A DNA stretch of 64,000 nt, taken from Mycolicibacterium aubagnense (GTDB lineage: Bacteria > Actinomycetota > Actinomycetes > Mycobacteriales > Mycobacteriaceae). The stretch covers positions 4,712,001-4,776,000 of the forward strand of contig NZ_AP022577.1 of assembly GCF_010730955.1 (NCBI RefSeq). Reading direction: 5' to 3'. Position 1 is the first letter of the stretch, and each line of letters begins with the position of its first letter. Made by a program: the position numbers and the translations under genes. The notes beneath the pieces were generated by a model that saw nothing but the letters and a program-made list of their open reading frames with translations, was not told the DNA's origin and ran no database searches. Below are positions 18,361-26,972 of the stretch, in pieces.

Positions 18361-20204
18361 TGGCAACGTTGCTCCGCATCGCCACCGCGGGTTCGGTGGA
18401 TGACGGTAAGTCCACGCTGATCGGCCGGCTGCTCTATGACAGCAAGGCCGTCATGGAAGACCAGCTGGCTGCCGTCGAGCGCACCTCCAAGGAGCGTGGC
18501 CACGGGTACACCGACCTCGCGCTGGTCACCGACGGCCTGCGCGCCGAGCGGGAGCAGGGCATCACCATCGATGTCGCCTACCGCTACTTCGCCACGGCCA
18601 AGCGGAAATTCATCATCGCCGACACCCCGGGGCACATCCAGTACACCCGGAACATGGTCACCGGTACCTCGACGGCGCAGCTGGCCATCGTGCTGGTCGA
18701 CGCTCGTCACGGTCTGCTCGAGCAGTCGCGCCGACACGCCTTCCTGGCGTCGCTGCTGGGCATCCAGCACATCGTGCTGGCGGTCAACAAGATGGACCTG
18801 ATCGATTGGGACCAAAAGCAATTCGAGACGATCCGTGATGATTTTCATGAGTTCGCGGCCCGCCTGGACATCCAGGATGTCACCACCATCCCGCTGTCGG
18901 CGCTGGCCGGCGACAACGTGGTGACGAAGTCGGACAAGACCCCGTGGTACGAGGGTCCGGCGCTGCTGAGCCACCTCGAAGAGGTGTACATCGCCGGTGA
19001 CCGCAACCTCAAGGACGTCCGCTTCCCGGTGCAGTACGTCATCCGGCCGCAGACCCACGAGCACGCCGACCACCGCAGCTACGCGGGCACCGTCGCCAGT
19101 GGCGTCATGCGCCCCGGCGACGAGATCGTCGTCCTCCCAGCGGGAAAGACCAGCACCATCACCGCGATCGACGGACCGACCGGCCAGCTCGAGGAGGCTT
19201 TTGCCTCGATGGCGGTGTCGATCAGCCTCGCCGACGACATCGACATCTCGCGTGGCGACATGATCGCCCGGGTGCACAACCAGCCGTACACGACGCAGGA
19301 ATTCGACGCCACGGTCTGCTGGATGTCCGACGACGCGACGCTCGAGCCGGGTCGGGACTACATCATCAAGCACACCACCCGCACCACGCGGGCCCGGGTT
19401 GCGGACCTGGACTACCGCCTGGACGTCAACACCCTGCACCGCGACAAGAGTGCAACGGCGTTGAAGCTCAACGAACTCGGCCGCGTGACGCTGCGCACGC
19501 AGCAGCCGCTGCTGCTCGACGAGTACTCACGCAATGCGGTGACCGGGTCGTTCATCCTGATCGACCCGGACACCAATGGCACCGTCGCCGCGGGCATGGT
19601 GCGCGACACCACCCCGGCCGCGAGCCGGTCCGCGAGCCCCAATGCGGTGCGGCACGCCAATCTCGTCACGGCCGAGAACCGGCTGTCCAAGGGCAGCACG
19701 GTGTGGTTCACCGGTCTGTCCGGCTCGGGCAAGTCGTCGGTGGCCATGCTGGTCGAGCGCAAGTTGCTCGAATTGGGCCGTCCCGCATACGTTCTCGATG
19801 GCGACAACCTGCGCCACGGGCTGAACGCCGACCTGGGCTTCTCCATGGCTGACCGCTCGGAGAACCTGCGCCGGTTGGCCCACATCGCCACACTGCTGGC
19901 CGATTCCGGTCAGATCGTGCTGGTGCCGGCCATCAGCCCGCTGGAAGAACACCGTGAGCTGGCGCGAAAGGTCCACACCGACCAGGGATTCGAGTTCTTC
20001 GAGGTGTTCATGGACACCCCGTTGGCCGACTGCGAGGCCCGAGACCCCAAGGGGCTGTACGCCAAGGCGCGGGCCGGTGAGATCACGCACTTCACCGGCA
20101 TCGACAGCCCCTACCAGCGGCCGAAGAACCCGGCTCTGGCTCTCGTGCCGGGTGACCTGGATGCCCAGGCCCAGCGCGTGGTCGACATGCTGGTGGGCCG
20201 CTGA
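18360..20204 (+). CDS. cysNC: Bifunctional sulfate adenylyltransferase GTPase / APS kinase CysNC
   Basis: This 614-residue fusion has an N-terminal CysN GTPase (about 1-430) with G1 GSVDDGKSTL, G3 ADTPGHIQ and G4 NKMDLIDW, followed by elongation-factor-like beta domains. A C-terminal APS kinase (about 440-614) has P-loop TGLSGSGKSS near residue 455, VLDGDNLRHGLNADLGFS, and ARAGEITHFTGIDSPY. GTP hydrolysis drives APS formation with CysD, and the kinase half makes PAPS. This fusion is the normal mycobacterial form. It is translationally coupled to cysD and cysQ by TGATG overlaps. Confidence 0.96.
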   Translation: MATLLRIATAGSVDDGKSTLIGRLLYDSKAVMEDQLAAVERTSKERGHGYTDLALVTDGLRAEREQGITIDVAYRYFATAKRKFIIADTPGHIQYTRNMVTGTSTAQLAIVLVDARHGLLEQSRRHAFLASLLGIQHIVLAVNKMDLIDWDQKQFETIRDDFHEFAARLDIQDVTTIPLSALAGDNVVTKSDKTPWYEGPALLSHLEEVYIAGDRNLKDVRFPVQYVIRPQTHEHADHRSYAGTVASGVMRPGDEIVVLPAGKTSTITAIDGPTGQLEEAFASMAVSISLADDIDISRGDMIARVHNQPYTTQEFDATVCWMSDDATLEPGRDYIIKHTTRTTRARVADLDYRLDVNTLHRDKSATALKLNELGRVTLRTQQPLLLDEYSRNAVTGSFILIDPDTNGTVAAGMVRDTTPAASRSASPNAVRHANLVTAENRLSKGSTVWFTGLSGSGKSSVAMLVERKLLELGRPAYVLDGDNLRHGLNADLGFSMADRSENLRRLAHIATLLADSGQIVLVPAISPLEEHRELARKVHTDQGFEFFEVFMDTPLADCEARDPKGLYAKARAGEITHFTGIDSPYQRPKNPALALVPGDLDAQAQRVVDMLVGR

Positions 20205-20950
20205 TGATCGATCACGATGTCGCTGAGCGGCTGGCCACCCGCGCCGGCGAGCTGCTGCTGGACGTGCGCGCCGAGTATGCCAACGCCGATGCGTCCGAGC
20301 GGAAAGCGGCGGGGGACAAGCGCTCTCACGAGTTCCTGATGACGGAGCTGGCGCGGCTGCGCCCGGGCGACGCGGTGCTCTCCGAGGAAGCGACGGAGGA
20401 AGAGCGGGCCAACAACGCCCGGCTGACGTCCGACCGGGTGTGGATCATCGATCCGCTCGATGGCACGCGCGAGTTCTCTGAGCTGGACCGTGACGACTGG
20501 GCCGTGCACGTCGCGCTGTGGGAGTCCGGCGAGTTGGTCGCCGGCGCTGTGGCGTTGCCTGCGCAGAACACCACGCTGCACACACCCGAGGTGGCCGCGC
20601 CCCGCGCGGTCGACGGCCCGCCGCGGATCGTGGTGTCACGCACCCGTCCGCCGGCCATCGCCCTTGCGGTGCGGGACGCGCTCGGCGGCGTTCTGGTCGA
20701 AATGGGTTCGGCCGGAGCGAAAGTCGCGGCCGTGATCCAGGGCCGGGCCGACGTGTACGTCCACGCCGGTGGGCAGTACGAGTGGGACTCCGCCGCGCCC
20801 GTCGCGGTGGCCCGCGCGGCCGGACTGCACACCTCGCGTATCGACGGTTCGCCGCTGGTCTACAACCGTGAAGACCCGAAGTTGTCCGACCTGGTCGTGT
20901 GCCGGCCCGAATTGGCCGAGCGGGTATTGGCGGTCACCGCCGCGCAGTAG
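20204..20950 (+). CDS. cysQ: 3'(2'),5'-bisphosphate nucleotidase CysQ
   Basis: This 248-residue member of the inositol-monophosphatase superfamily shows Glu ligands in LSEEATEEE, the metal motif DPLDGTREF (Asp83, Asp86) and a late YEWDSAAPVAVARAAG, which together build the metal-ion site. It should remove the 3'-phosphate of PAP, and perhaps PAPS, keeping the sulfate pathway from being inhibited. The start overlaps the cysNC stop (TGATG), so it is the last gene of a cysD-cysNC-cysQ operon. In M. tuberculosis I recall cysQ at a separate locus, so this clustering is a useful difference. Confidence 0.88.
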   Translation: MIDHDVAERLATRAGELLLDVRAEYANADASERKAAGDKRSHEFLMTELARLRPGDAVLSEEATEEERANNARLTSDRVWIIDPLDGTREFSELDRDDWAVHVALWESGELVAGAVALPAQNTTLHTPEVAAPRAVDGPPRIVVSRTRPPAIALAVRDALGGVLVEMGSAGAKVAAVIQGRADVYVHAGGQYEWDSAAPVAVARAAGLHTSRIDGSPLVYNREDPKLSDLVVCRPELAERVLAVTAAQ

Positions 20951-20965
20951 CCCCCTCGACATCGA

Positions 20966-21005
20966 CGAAATGGCTGTGGGACCGCATGATTCCACAGCCA
21001 TTTCG
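20966..21005. terminator. Bidirectional hairpin terminator between convergent genes
   Basis: A 14-bp perfect stem (20966-20979 with 20992-21005, core GAAATGGCTGTGG) encloses a 12-base loop. It lies 16 bp after cysQ and just beyond the end of the convergent membrane-protein gene, so it can serve both strands. There is no long T tract, as is common in mycobacteria. Confidence 0.7.
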
Positions 21006-21020
21006 GCTGTCTCGGACGGT

Positions 21021-22175
21021 CTAGCTCGACACGGCCGCCAGATCTGGTCTAGGGGATTTGGTCGGCGCCGCGGTGCGTACCGCCACGATGCACGCGACGG
21101 CGATCGCGAAGCACGCGACGGTGTACCACAGGCTGCCGATCGGATCGCCATGTGCGGTAACGCCGTTGACCGCGCCGAAGTAGGCGGGCAGCGCACTGAG
21201 CCAGAGCCCCGCCATGACCACCAGGTAGGCGACGGCGTATCCGACCAACCACGGCGGGCTCGTATAGCGTGGCTCGGTCGGGCTGGCCACGGTGCTGCGG
21301 AGCCGGCACCACTGGGAGACGAGCGCCCAGACCGCCACGGCGCAGACCGCCACCAGTTCGGCGGCATAGGCAATGCCGCCCGCTGTGCTGCTGCCGGTCA
21401 CACCGCCGATCACGGTCGCGGGCAGCGGCAGGATCGCGGTGCCCAACGACGCCAACACCCCGGCAACCACAGTGCGCCAGACGATCTGGATACCGGTGAA
21501 GTGGCGGCCCCGATCGGCGTGCCGGCCCACGAAGAACTGCACGCACAGCGCCAGCGACATCGGCCATAGCGCGGCGAAGACGACCACGCTGGGCAGCGGC
21601 ACGGAGTCGAACATCGGCTGGTTCATCGGGTTGTGCACCGACCATTCCCACCACCGCAGCTGCGGGCCCAGGTGGTCGAAGATCTCGTAGAACGCGTGGT
21701 GGACGAAGCCCACGCACGCGGCGCCGATCAGAGTGCCGTAGCGCCGGAAAACTCCTAGGCTGCGGACGATTTCGAACGCGACGGTCGCCATCATCGGGTA
21801 GATCGCCACGATGTACAGCGGCAGCCGGCCCCACAGGAAGTCCACCGTGAACACGTTGTGCGCGAACATGGTGTCAACCCGCTCGGCGATGCCGAAGGCC
21901 GCCGGGAAGTACAGCGGCGGTTCGATGATCAACAGGTAGGCCACCGCGCCGAACCACAGGGCGATGTTGGTGGCGTCACCGTGGCGCCGCAGGCGGATGA
22001 TCGCGTAGACGAGCGTCAGCACCGCACCGGTGATCACCGTCAGCTCGAGGACCGGCAGGGTCCAGTTCTCCAGCTGCAGCGGATTGCGGACCTCGACCAG
22101 GCCGCCGGCCGTTTTGCAGGAAAACCCAAGGCGCCCAGCCAGATCAGCGAACGTCGCCGAGCACAGATCAGACAT
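21021..22175 (-). CDS. Polytopic membrane protein, unknown function
   Basis: This 384-residue protein has about eight to nine hydrophobic segments. Examples are LPVLELTVITGAVLTLVYAI near residue 40, VVVFAALWPMSLALCVQFFV, and a C-terminal VAYLVVMAGLWLSALPAYF. Between helices are Trp/His-rich loops such as HHAFYEIFDHLGPQLRWWEW. I do not recognise the family. The ATG at 22175 overlaps the end of the upstream metal-dependent hydrolase gene by 8 bp, so the two are probably co-translated and may act together. The pair is divergent from a TetR gene. Confidence 0.75.
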   Translation of the reverse strand: MSDLCSATFADLAGRLGFSCKTAGGLVEVRNPLQLENWTLPVLELTVITGAVLTLVYAIIRLRRHGDATNIALWFGAVAYLLIIEPPLYFPAAFGIAERVDTMFAHNVFTVDFLWGRLPLYIVAIYPMMATVAFEIVRSLGVFRRYGTLIGAACVGFVHHAFYEIFDHLGPQLRWWEWSVHNPMNQPMFDSVPLPSVVVFAALWPMSLALCVQFFVGRHADRGRHFTGIQIVWRTVVAGVLASLGTAILPLPATVIGGVTGSSTAGGIAYAAELVAVCAVAVWALVSQWCRLRSTVASPTEPRYTSPPWLVGYAVAYLVVMAGLWLSALPAYFGAVNGVTAHGDPIGSLWYTVACFAIAVACIVAVRTAAPTKSPRPDLAAVSS

Positions 22176-23094
22176 TGGCGGCCTGCTTTCCGGCGGTGTA
22201 CCAGTGGGTGACGTCGTAGCCGGCGTCGTAACGATCGAACCATTCGGCCGCCAGTGCGGGCAGCTTCTCGTGCTCCGGGTTGTGGCCCGGAATCTGGCTG
22301 CGGACGATGCCGGACAGCGCCACCAATTGCTCGCGGACCGGGAGGTCGTGGAACGCGCTGGTAAACGGTCCGAAGTCAGGGATCCGGCCCAGTCGCTTCA
22401 GGATCGTGTTCTTCCGGCGCTCCAGTGCGAACGCCGACAGTGCGTCGACCTTGCGGACCTCCAGCGGCAGATGCTTGTTGAACCCGTTGCACGCCAGCCG
22501 CATCACATCCATGACGTGCTTGAAGATCGACGGTGCCACCCGCATGCGGTACCACGGATCGTCGACCAGACCGTTGTGGATGATGAGCGCCGAGCTCCGG
22601 TGTTCGACCTCTTCGACGAAGTGCCACAGGAACAGTGACGCGACGCGGTCGTCGCCCGGGGCGAACAGCGTGTCGTCATGGTCGAGCATCAACTTGAACA
22701 CCGGCGTGAACGTCGCCTCCAGATCGGCGGTGTAGGCCAGCCGGTAGTTGAGGGGCTTGTTGGCGACGAGATCGTCGAACGCGGCGATCACCTCGTCGAG
22801 CGTTTCCTTGAGGGCCGGGTGGGCCTTGATCAGTCCGCGGGCGTGCGCGCGGTGGGCCATCGAATGCTGGCCCTCCTGCCGTACGAAAGCATCGGCTTCT
22901 TCGGCGATCACCGGGTCGGTCAGCAGCGGCTTGGCCTCGGCCATGGTGCTGACGATCATCTTCTCGAACGCAATTGCCAAGAAGGACACCGCGTTTGCCA
23001 TTGCGGAGAACGCGGGGTTGGTCTCGTTCCAGAGGAACGGCACGGGGTGGTCCGCGAAAGCGAACCGCATCTTGCGGACCTGGAGGTCGGTCAC
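22168..23094 (-). CDS. Predicted metal-dependent hydrolase (PF10118-like)
   Basis: This 308-residue, mostly helical protein has ferritin-like spaced ligands: FEKMIV near residue 43, EGQHSMAHRAHARGL near 75, and WHFVEEVEHRSSALIIHNG near 145, matching the E/ExxH/ExxxH pattern of the family. The start region PVPFLWNETNPAFSAMANA is typical of members I know from mycobacteria. The function is untested in general; a di-metal hydrolase or oxygenase-like role is possible. It is the first gene of a two-gene unit with the membrane protein, transcribed away from the TetR gene at 23204, with a strong palindrome in the shared promoter region. Confidence 0.78.
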   Translation of the reverse strand: MTDLQVRKMRFAFADHPVPFLWNETNPAFSAMANAVSFLAIAFEKMIVSTMAEAKPLLTDPVIAEEADAFVRQEGQHSMAHRAHARGLIKAHPALKETLDEVIAAFDDLVANKPLNYRLAYTADLEATFTPVFKLMLDHDDTLFAPGDDRVASLFLWHFVEEVEHRSSALIIHNGLVDDPWYRMRVAPSIFKHVMDVMRLACNGFNKHLPLEVRKVDALSAFALERRKNTILKRLGRIPDFGPFTSAFHDLPVREQLVALSGIVRSQIPGHNPEHEKLPALAAEWFDRYDAGYDVTHWYTAGKQAANV

Positions 23095-23110
23095 TGGGCA
23101 CCTCGATCAG

Positions 23111-23144
23111 TAATCATACAAACTATGTCGTCTTTGTATGGTTA
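23111..23144. promoter_or_regulatory. Inverted-repeat operator in a divergent TetR promoter region
   Basis: TAATCATACAAA (23111-23122) and TTTGTATGGTTA (23133-23144) form an inverted repeat matching at 11 of 12 positions, with a 10-base spacer. It lies between the minus-strand hydrolase gene and the TetR gene and is distinctly AT-rich for this genome. The natural reading is the operator of the adjacent TetR protein, controlling both directions. Confidence 0.75.
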
Positions 23145-23203
23145 CAGTGCGCGAGCGGTTCCGTCAATGCTCGCGCCGGTGTCCGGCGTGTACCGTCCGG
23201 CGC

Positions 23204-23824
23204 ATGGCACGCAAACGTCGCGGTTGGGGCGGGGAGCCGCCCGCCGATGACGAAGAGGCAACCCGGCGCATCGTCGCCGCTGCCGTCGAACTGCTGTCCA
23301 GTACGGGGACCGCGATCACCATCGCCGATGTCGCCGAATCGCTCGGAGTCATCCGGCAGACGGTCTACCGGTACTTCCCGACCGCCGACGAGCTGATGCG
23401 AGCGGCCGCCATCGCCTCCGTCGACGGATTTCTGGACCAGCTCAGCGAGCACGTGCACGGGATCCACGATCCGGCGGACGCGATGACGGAAGGTGTGCTC
23501 TACACGCTGGATGCGGTGACCCGGACGCCGCACCTTGGCATCCTGATGTCGGCGCCGTACGTCAGCGTGCACAGCAGTGACATGGCCTCCACCGAGGCAC
23601 AGGACTTCGGCATGCAGATGATCACCCGGTTTGACGTCGACTGGGCGAGTTACGGATACGACGACGCGGCGCTGCGCGAACTGGTCGAATTCACGCTGCG
23701 CATCATGCTGTCCTACTTCCTGGCGCCGGCCGGCGACGGACGCACCCCCGACGAATTGAGGGCCTTTCTCCGGCGCTGGCTGGGTGCGGCGATCCTCGGC
23801 CAGCGGTCCGCCGGGGCCGGCTGA
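23204..23824 (+). CDS. TetR-family transcriptional regulator
   Basis: This 206-residue regulator has an N-terminal helix-turn-helix (ATRRIVAAAVELLSS, then IADVAESLGVIRQTVYRYF, about residues 22-67) and a variable ligand domain. ATG 23204 is preferred; the longer frame from 23138 would start inside the operator. It should repress the divergent hydrolase/membrane-protein pair and itself through the palindrome at 23111-23144. The ligand is unknown. Confidence 0.88.
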   Translation: MARKRRGWGGEPPADDEEATRRIVAAAVELLSSTGTAITIADVAESLGVIRQTVYRYFPTADELMRAAAIASVDGFLDQLSEHVHGIHDPADAMTEGVLYTLDAVTRTPHLGILMSAPYVSVHSSDMASTEAQDFGMQMITRFDVDWASYGYDDAALRELVEFTLRIMLSYFLAPAGDGRTPDELRAFLRRWLGAAILGQRSAGAG

Positions 23825-23869
23825 GCGAGCGGTGGCGATAACGCCCGGTCAGGGCTATTTTGTGTTCGT

Positions 23870-24148
23870 ATGAGTACATATCTGTCCACTCGCAGGTTGA
23901 TGGCCGCGGCCGGCGGCGCCGCTCTCGTTGCGATGGGCGTGCTCACCGCGGGCTGCAGCAACAACGGCGGGCAGTCGCCGTCCACGACGACGACCACGAC
24001 AATGACCACGACCACGGCGCCGTCGGTGGTACCGACCGAGAAGAGCATCAGCCCCACCGGAGGCAATCTGTTCAGCCCGGGCGTCACCGCGCCGGGGCCG
24101 TCGAGCGTGGTACCTGGGCTGCATCCGGGCCTCAACGGCAACAACTGA
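23870..24148 (+). CDS. Small lipoprotein, unknown function
   Basis: This 92-residue protein has a clear lipoprotein signal: RRLMAAAGGAALVAMGVLTAGCSN, with lipobox LTAGC and Cys at about residue 29. A Thr-run follows (SPSTTTTTTMTTTTAPS), then a short conserved-looking tail SISPTGGNLFSPGVTAP. It should be anchored to the outer face of the membrane. The Thr-rich stretch is a plausible O-mannosylation region. TATTTT at 23856-23861 is a possible -10 box 8 bases before the ATG, so the transcript may be leaderless. No family recognised. Confidence 0.7.
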   Translation: MSTYLSTRRLMAAAGGAALVAMGVLTAGCSNNGGQSPSTTTTTTMTTTTAPSVVPTEKSISPTGGNLFSPGVTAPGPSSVVPGLHPGLNGNN

Positions 24149-24201
24149 CTGCCGACGAAAAATGGCTCCTGGAAACATCTTTGAGCCACTAGGCTCATAG
24201 G

Positions 24202-24798
24202 ATGACTCGCCCCACCCTGCGTGAATTGTCCAGCCTGCCGGTGGAACCGGTTCGCCTGGCGGACTCGGCCCTGGTGCTGATCGACTGCCAGAACACCTAC
24301 ACGCAAGGGGTGATGGAACTCGAGGGCGTGCAGGCCGCCCTCGATGAGACTGCCGCATTGCTCGACCGTGCGCGCACCGCCGGCATTCCCGTCATCCATA
24401 TCCAGCACGACGACGGGCCGGGCTCGCTCTACGACATCGGCGCCGACATCGGCGCGATCGTCGACCGGGTGGCCCCGCGCGGCGACGAGCCGGTGATCGT
24501 CAAGCAGTTCCCGAACTCGTTCGTGCAGACCGATCTCGATGAGCGGCTTACGGCCCTCGGTGCATCGAACCTGGTGCTCGCCGGTTTCATGACGCACATG
24601 TGCGTGAACTCCACTGCCCGTGGCGCGTTCAGCCTCGGGTACGCCCCGACGGTCGTGGCCGCGGCGACGGCGACCCGTACCCTGGCCGGCCCAGACGGTC
24701 AGGCGGTGCCCGCCGCGGCGCTGCAGGCGGCGAGTCTGGCCGGATTGGCCGATCTGGTGGCGGTGGTGGCTCCCGACGCAGCCGCTATTCCGGACTAA
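24202..24798 (+). CDS. Isochorismatase-family cysteine hydrolase
   Basis: This 198-residue protein has the catalytic triad of the family: Asp28 in ALVLIDCQNTY, Lys101 in PVIVKQFPNSF and nucleophile Cys134 in GFMTHMCVNSTARGAF. The Cys places it with nicotinamidase-type amidases rather than true isochorismatases. The substrate is unknown. TAGGCT (24190-24195) lies 6 bases before the ATG, suggesting a leaderless transcript. It is followed by the Rrf2 gene after 27 bp, perhaps as a separate unit. Confidence 0.85.
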   Translation: MTRPTLRELSSLPVEPVRLADSALVLIDCQNTYTQGVMELEGVQAALDETAALLDRARTAGIPVIHIQHDDGPGSLYDIGADIGAIVDRVAPRGDEPVIVKQFPNSFVQTDLDERLTALGASNLVLAGFMTHMCVNSTARGAFSLGYAPTVVAAATATRTLAGPDGQAVPAAALQAASLAGLADLVAVVAPDAAAIPD

Positions 24799-24825
24799 TC
24801 CGACCCGGAATGGCATGATTGGCTG

Positions 24826-25296
24826 ATGCGGATGTCAGCCAAGGCGGAGTACGCCGTCCGCGCCATGGTCGAACTGGCCACCGCCGACGCGGGCGTGCTG
24901 GTCAAAACCGAGGACCTGGCCAAGGCGCAGGGCATCCCGGCCCAGTTCCTCGTCGACATCCTGACCAACCTGCGCACCGACCGCCTGGTGCGCAGCCATC
25001 GCGGCCGTGACGGCGGATACGAGCTGGCCCGGGCGGCGGCGGACATCAGCATCGCCGACGTCCTGCGTTGCATCGACGGTCCGCTGGCCAGTGTCCGGGA
25101 CATGGGGTTGGGCGACCTGCCCTACTCCGGTCCGACGGCCGCGCTCACCGATGTGTGGCGGGCCCTGCGCGCCAGCATGCGTTCGGTGCTCGAGCAGACC
25201 AGCCTGGCCGACGTGGCCAAGGGCAACCTGCCCGAGCACGTCGCCACGCTCGCCGGCGACTACCGCAGCCAGGAAGTGCGCCGCGGCCACAGCTAG
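24826..25296 (+). CDS. Rrf2-family transcriptional regulator
   Basis: This 156-residue protein starts [18 protein letters not shown], the standard Rrf2 N-terminal helix. The winged helix reads [20 protein letters not shown] and [20 protein letters not shown]. It has only one Cys (in VLRCIDG), so it cannot hold the three-Cys iron-sulfur site of IscR and is nearer the CymR-like, cluster-free type. The M. tuberculosis counterpart is Rv1287, also near cysDNC, which makes a sulfur- or redox-related role possible but unproven. CATGAT (24814-24819) ends 6 bases before the ATG, consistent with leaderless expression. Confidence 0.88.
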   Translation: MRMSAKAEYAVRAMVELATADAGVLVKTEDLAKAQGIPAQFLVDILTNLRTDRLVRSHRGRDGGYELARAAADISIADVLRCIDGPLASVRDMGLGDLPYSGPTAALTDVWRALRASMRSVLEQTSLADVAKGNLPEHVATLAGDYRSQEVRRGHS

Positions 25297-25383
25297 CCAC
25301 CCTCCCGCGAGCGTGCGTGTCTGTCCGGCGGTTCGCGGTGTGTCGCGGGCACTTTGCGCACTCTCACCGCCGTCGAGGGCGCG

Positions 25384-26004
25384 CTAACTGCCCGCCGCGG
25401 CGATCCCCGCGATCAGCATCCGCAGCCCGCCGTCGAAATCTTCCTCGACCGACATGGTGGCGGCGACGGCAGACAGTGCGGTGATGTGCGGATAGCGGTC
25501 GCCGGACGCTGACCCGATGCGGGCCGCGGTGTCGGCCGCATTCCCGGAAAAGGGTCCGGCCAACTGGGCCTGAGCGGAACCGGTCACCAGTCCCAGTACC
25601 GCGTGAAAGGCGGACAAGCGGCCGGTATCGGACAAGCCGGCTCGGCTCAACGCAGCGACGAGAGCGTCGGCGATCGCGAATCCGGTGGCGGACGCCATTC
25701 GCCGGGTCAGCACCAGGGGGATGGCGGCGGGGTGTGCGCGCACGCCGTGCCACATGGCGGACGCGGTGGCGTGCACGTCGGCCGCCCAGTCGTCCGTGGG
25801 TTCGGGTACGACGATGTTGGCAGCCACCGCGGCGACCACGAGTTCCTCGAGGCCCTCCTTGTCGGCGACGTAGTTGTACATCGTCATCGGCCCGGTCCCG
25901 AGTGCGGCCGCGAGCGACCGCATGCTCAGCGCGGCCAATCCCGATTCGTCGACGATTCGCAGTGCGGCGGAAGCGATTTCGTCCGTGGTAAACCGTGCAC
26001 GCAT
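25384..26004 (-). CDS. TetR-family regulator
   Basis: This 206-residue regulator has helix-turn-helix region TTDEIASAALRIVDESGLAAL then MRSLAAALGTGPMTMYNYVADKEGL, matching the TetR/TetR_C subgroup, and an alanine-rich ligand domain. Reverse-strand GGGGCTGCTC precedes the ATG at 26004. It is divergent from an alpha/beta hydrolase, and two palindromes lie in the 77-bp gap, so it most likely represses that gene. The ligand is unknown. Confidence 0.86.
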   Translation of the reverse strand: MRARFTTDEIASAALRIVDESGLAALSMRSLAAALGTGPMTMYNYVADKEGLEELVVAAVAANIVVPEPTDDWAADVHATASAMWHGVRAHPAAIPLVLTRRMASATGFAIADALVAALSRAGLSDTGRLSAFHAVLGLVTGSAQAQLAGPFSGNAADTAARIGSASGDRYPHITALSAVAATMSVEEDFDGGLRMLIAGIAAAGS

Positions 26005-26019
26005 GAGCAGCCCCTTGAC

Positions 26020-26066
26020 AAGTACGTCGTACGTAATGAAGTGTAGGCCATACGTACGATGTACTT
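26020..26066. promoter_or_regulatory. Paired TetR operators in a divergent promoter
   Basis: Two near-identical 11-bp palindromes, GTACGTCGTAC (26022-26032) and GTACGATGTAC (26054-26064), have centres 32 bp apart, about three helical turns. The flanking 16-mers (26020-26035 and 26051-26066) are inverted copies of each other at 15 of 16 positions. They lie between the TetR gene and the hydrolase gene and are very probably its binding sites. Confidence 0.75.
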
Positions 26067-26081
26067 ATGTGAGGAGTGGGC

Positions 26082-26972
26082 ATGACATCAGCGATTTCGG
26101 TCGAGCGATCGGATTTCGACAGCGGCGGCGACCGGTGCGCGGCCTGGCTCACGTTGCCGCCCGGACCCGGGCCGTACCCGGCAGTGGTGTTGGTGCACGG
26201 TCTCGGCGCTACCCGCGACATGATGCTGCCGCAGTACGAACAGCACTTCGCTACGGCGGGCATTGCCACGCTGTCGTTCGATTACCGTTTTACCGGGGCA
26301 TCCGGAGGTGAACCGCGGCAACATATTTCGATTCCTGAACAATGTCGCGACGTGGCTGCTGCGATCGACGTCCTCCGGCGGCACCGGCACGTGGACGCGG
26401 GCCGGATCGGCCTGTGGGGCACCAGCCTCGGTGGCATGAACGTGATCCGCGTGGCAGCGACACGGAACGACATTGCGGCGGCGGTGGTGCAGTGTCCCAT
26501 CACGCACGGACCGGCAGCGGCCGGCGCTGTCGGTATCCGTGGAGCGCTGCGACTGACACCCGCGATCGTCGAGGACGCGGTCCGCGCGGTGTTCCGGCGC
26601 CGCCGTCGCTACGTACCGATCGTCGGGCAGCCGGGGACCGATGCGCTCGTGACCGTCGCCGGTGCGGAGGACGGGTGGCGCTCGACGGTGCCGGCCGGAG
26701 CGGCATTCGACAATCGGATCACGGCGGTGGACGCTGCGCTGTTGATCACGAGATCTGCATTGCGCCACGCGGCTCGGGTGCAGGCGCCGCTGCTGGTGTG
26801 CGTCTGCGACCAGGAGACGTTGATGGATCCGCGGTACGCCGAAGCCGTGGCGGAACAGGCGCCACGAGGTCTCGCGAAGCACTACGAATCCGATCACTTC
26901 GCCATCTATCACCCGCCGCTCCTGCCGCGCGTGCTCCATGACCAGGTGGCCTTCTTGACGAAGCATCTGTGA
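26082..26972 (+). CDS. Alpha/beta hydrolase (dienelactone hydrolase/esterase-like)
   Basis: This 296-residue protein has VVLVHGLGATRDM (oxyanion region), FDYRFTGASGGEP, nucleophile elbow GTSLGG (Ser115) after IDVLRRHRHVDAGRIGLW, a late Asp near CVCDQETLMD and His in SDHFAIYHP. The pattern fits the DLH/X-Pro-peptidase-like esterase group. ATG 26082 is chosen because GAGGAG lies 5 bases upstream; GTG 26076 overlaps that site. It is controlled, by inference, by the divergent TetR through the palindromes at 26020-26066. The downstream gene is coupled by TGATG. Confidence 0.82.
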   Translation: MTSAISVERSDFDSGGDRCAAWLTLPPGPGPYPAVVLVHGLGATRDMMLPQYEQHFATAGIATLSFDYRFTGASGGEPRQHISIPEQCRDVAAAIDVLRRHRHVDAGRIGLWGTSLGGMNVIRVAATRNDIAAAVVQCPITHGPAAAGAVGIRGALRLTPAIVEDAVRAVFRRRRRYVPIVGQPGTDALVTVAGAEDGWRSTVPAGAAFDNRITAVDAALLITRSALRHAARVQAPLLVCVCDQETLMDPRYAEAVAEQAPRGLAKHYESDHFAIYHPPLLPRVLHDQVAFLTKHL

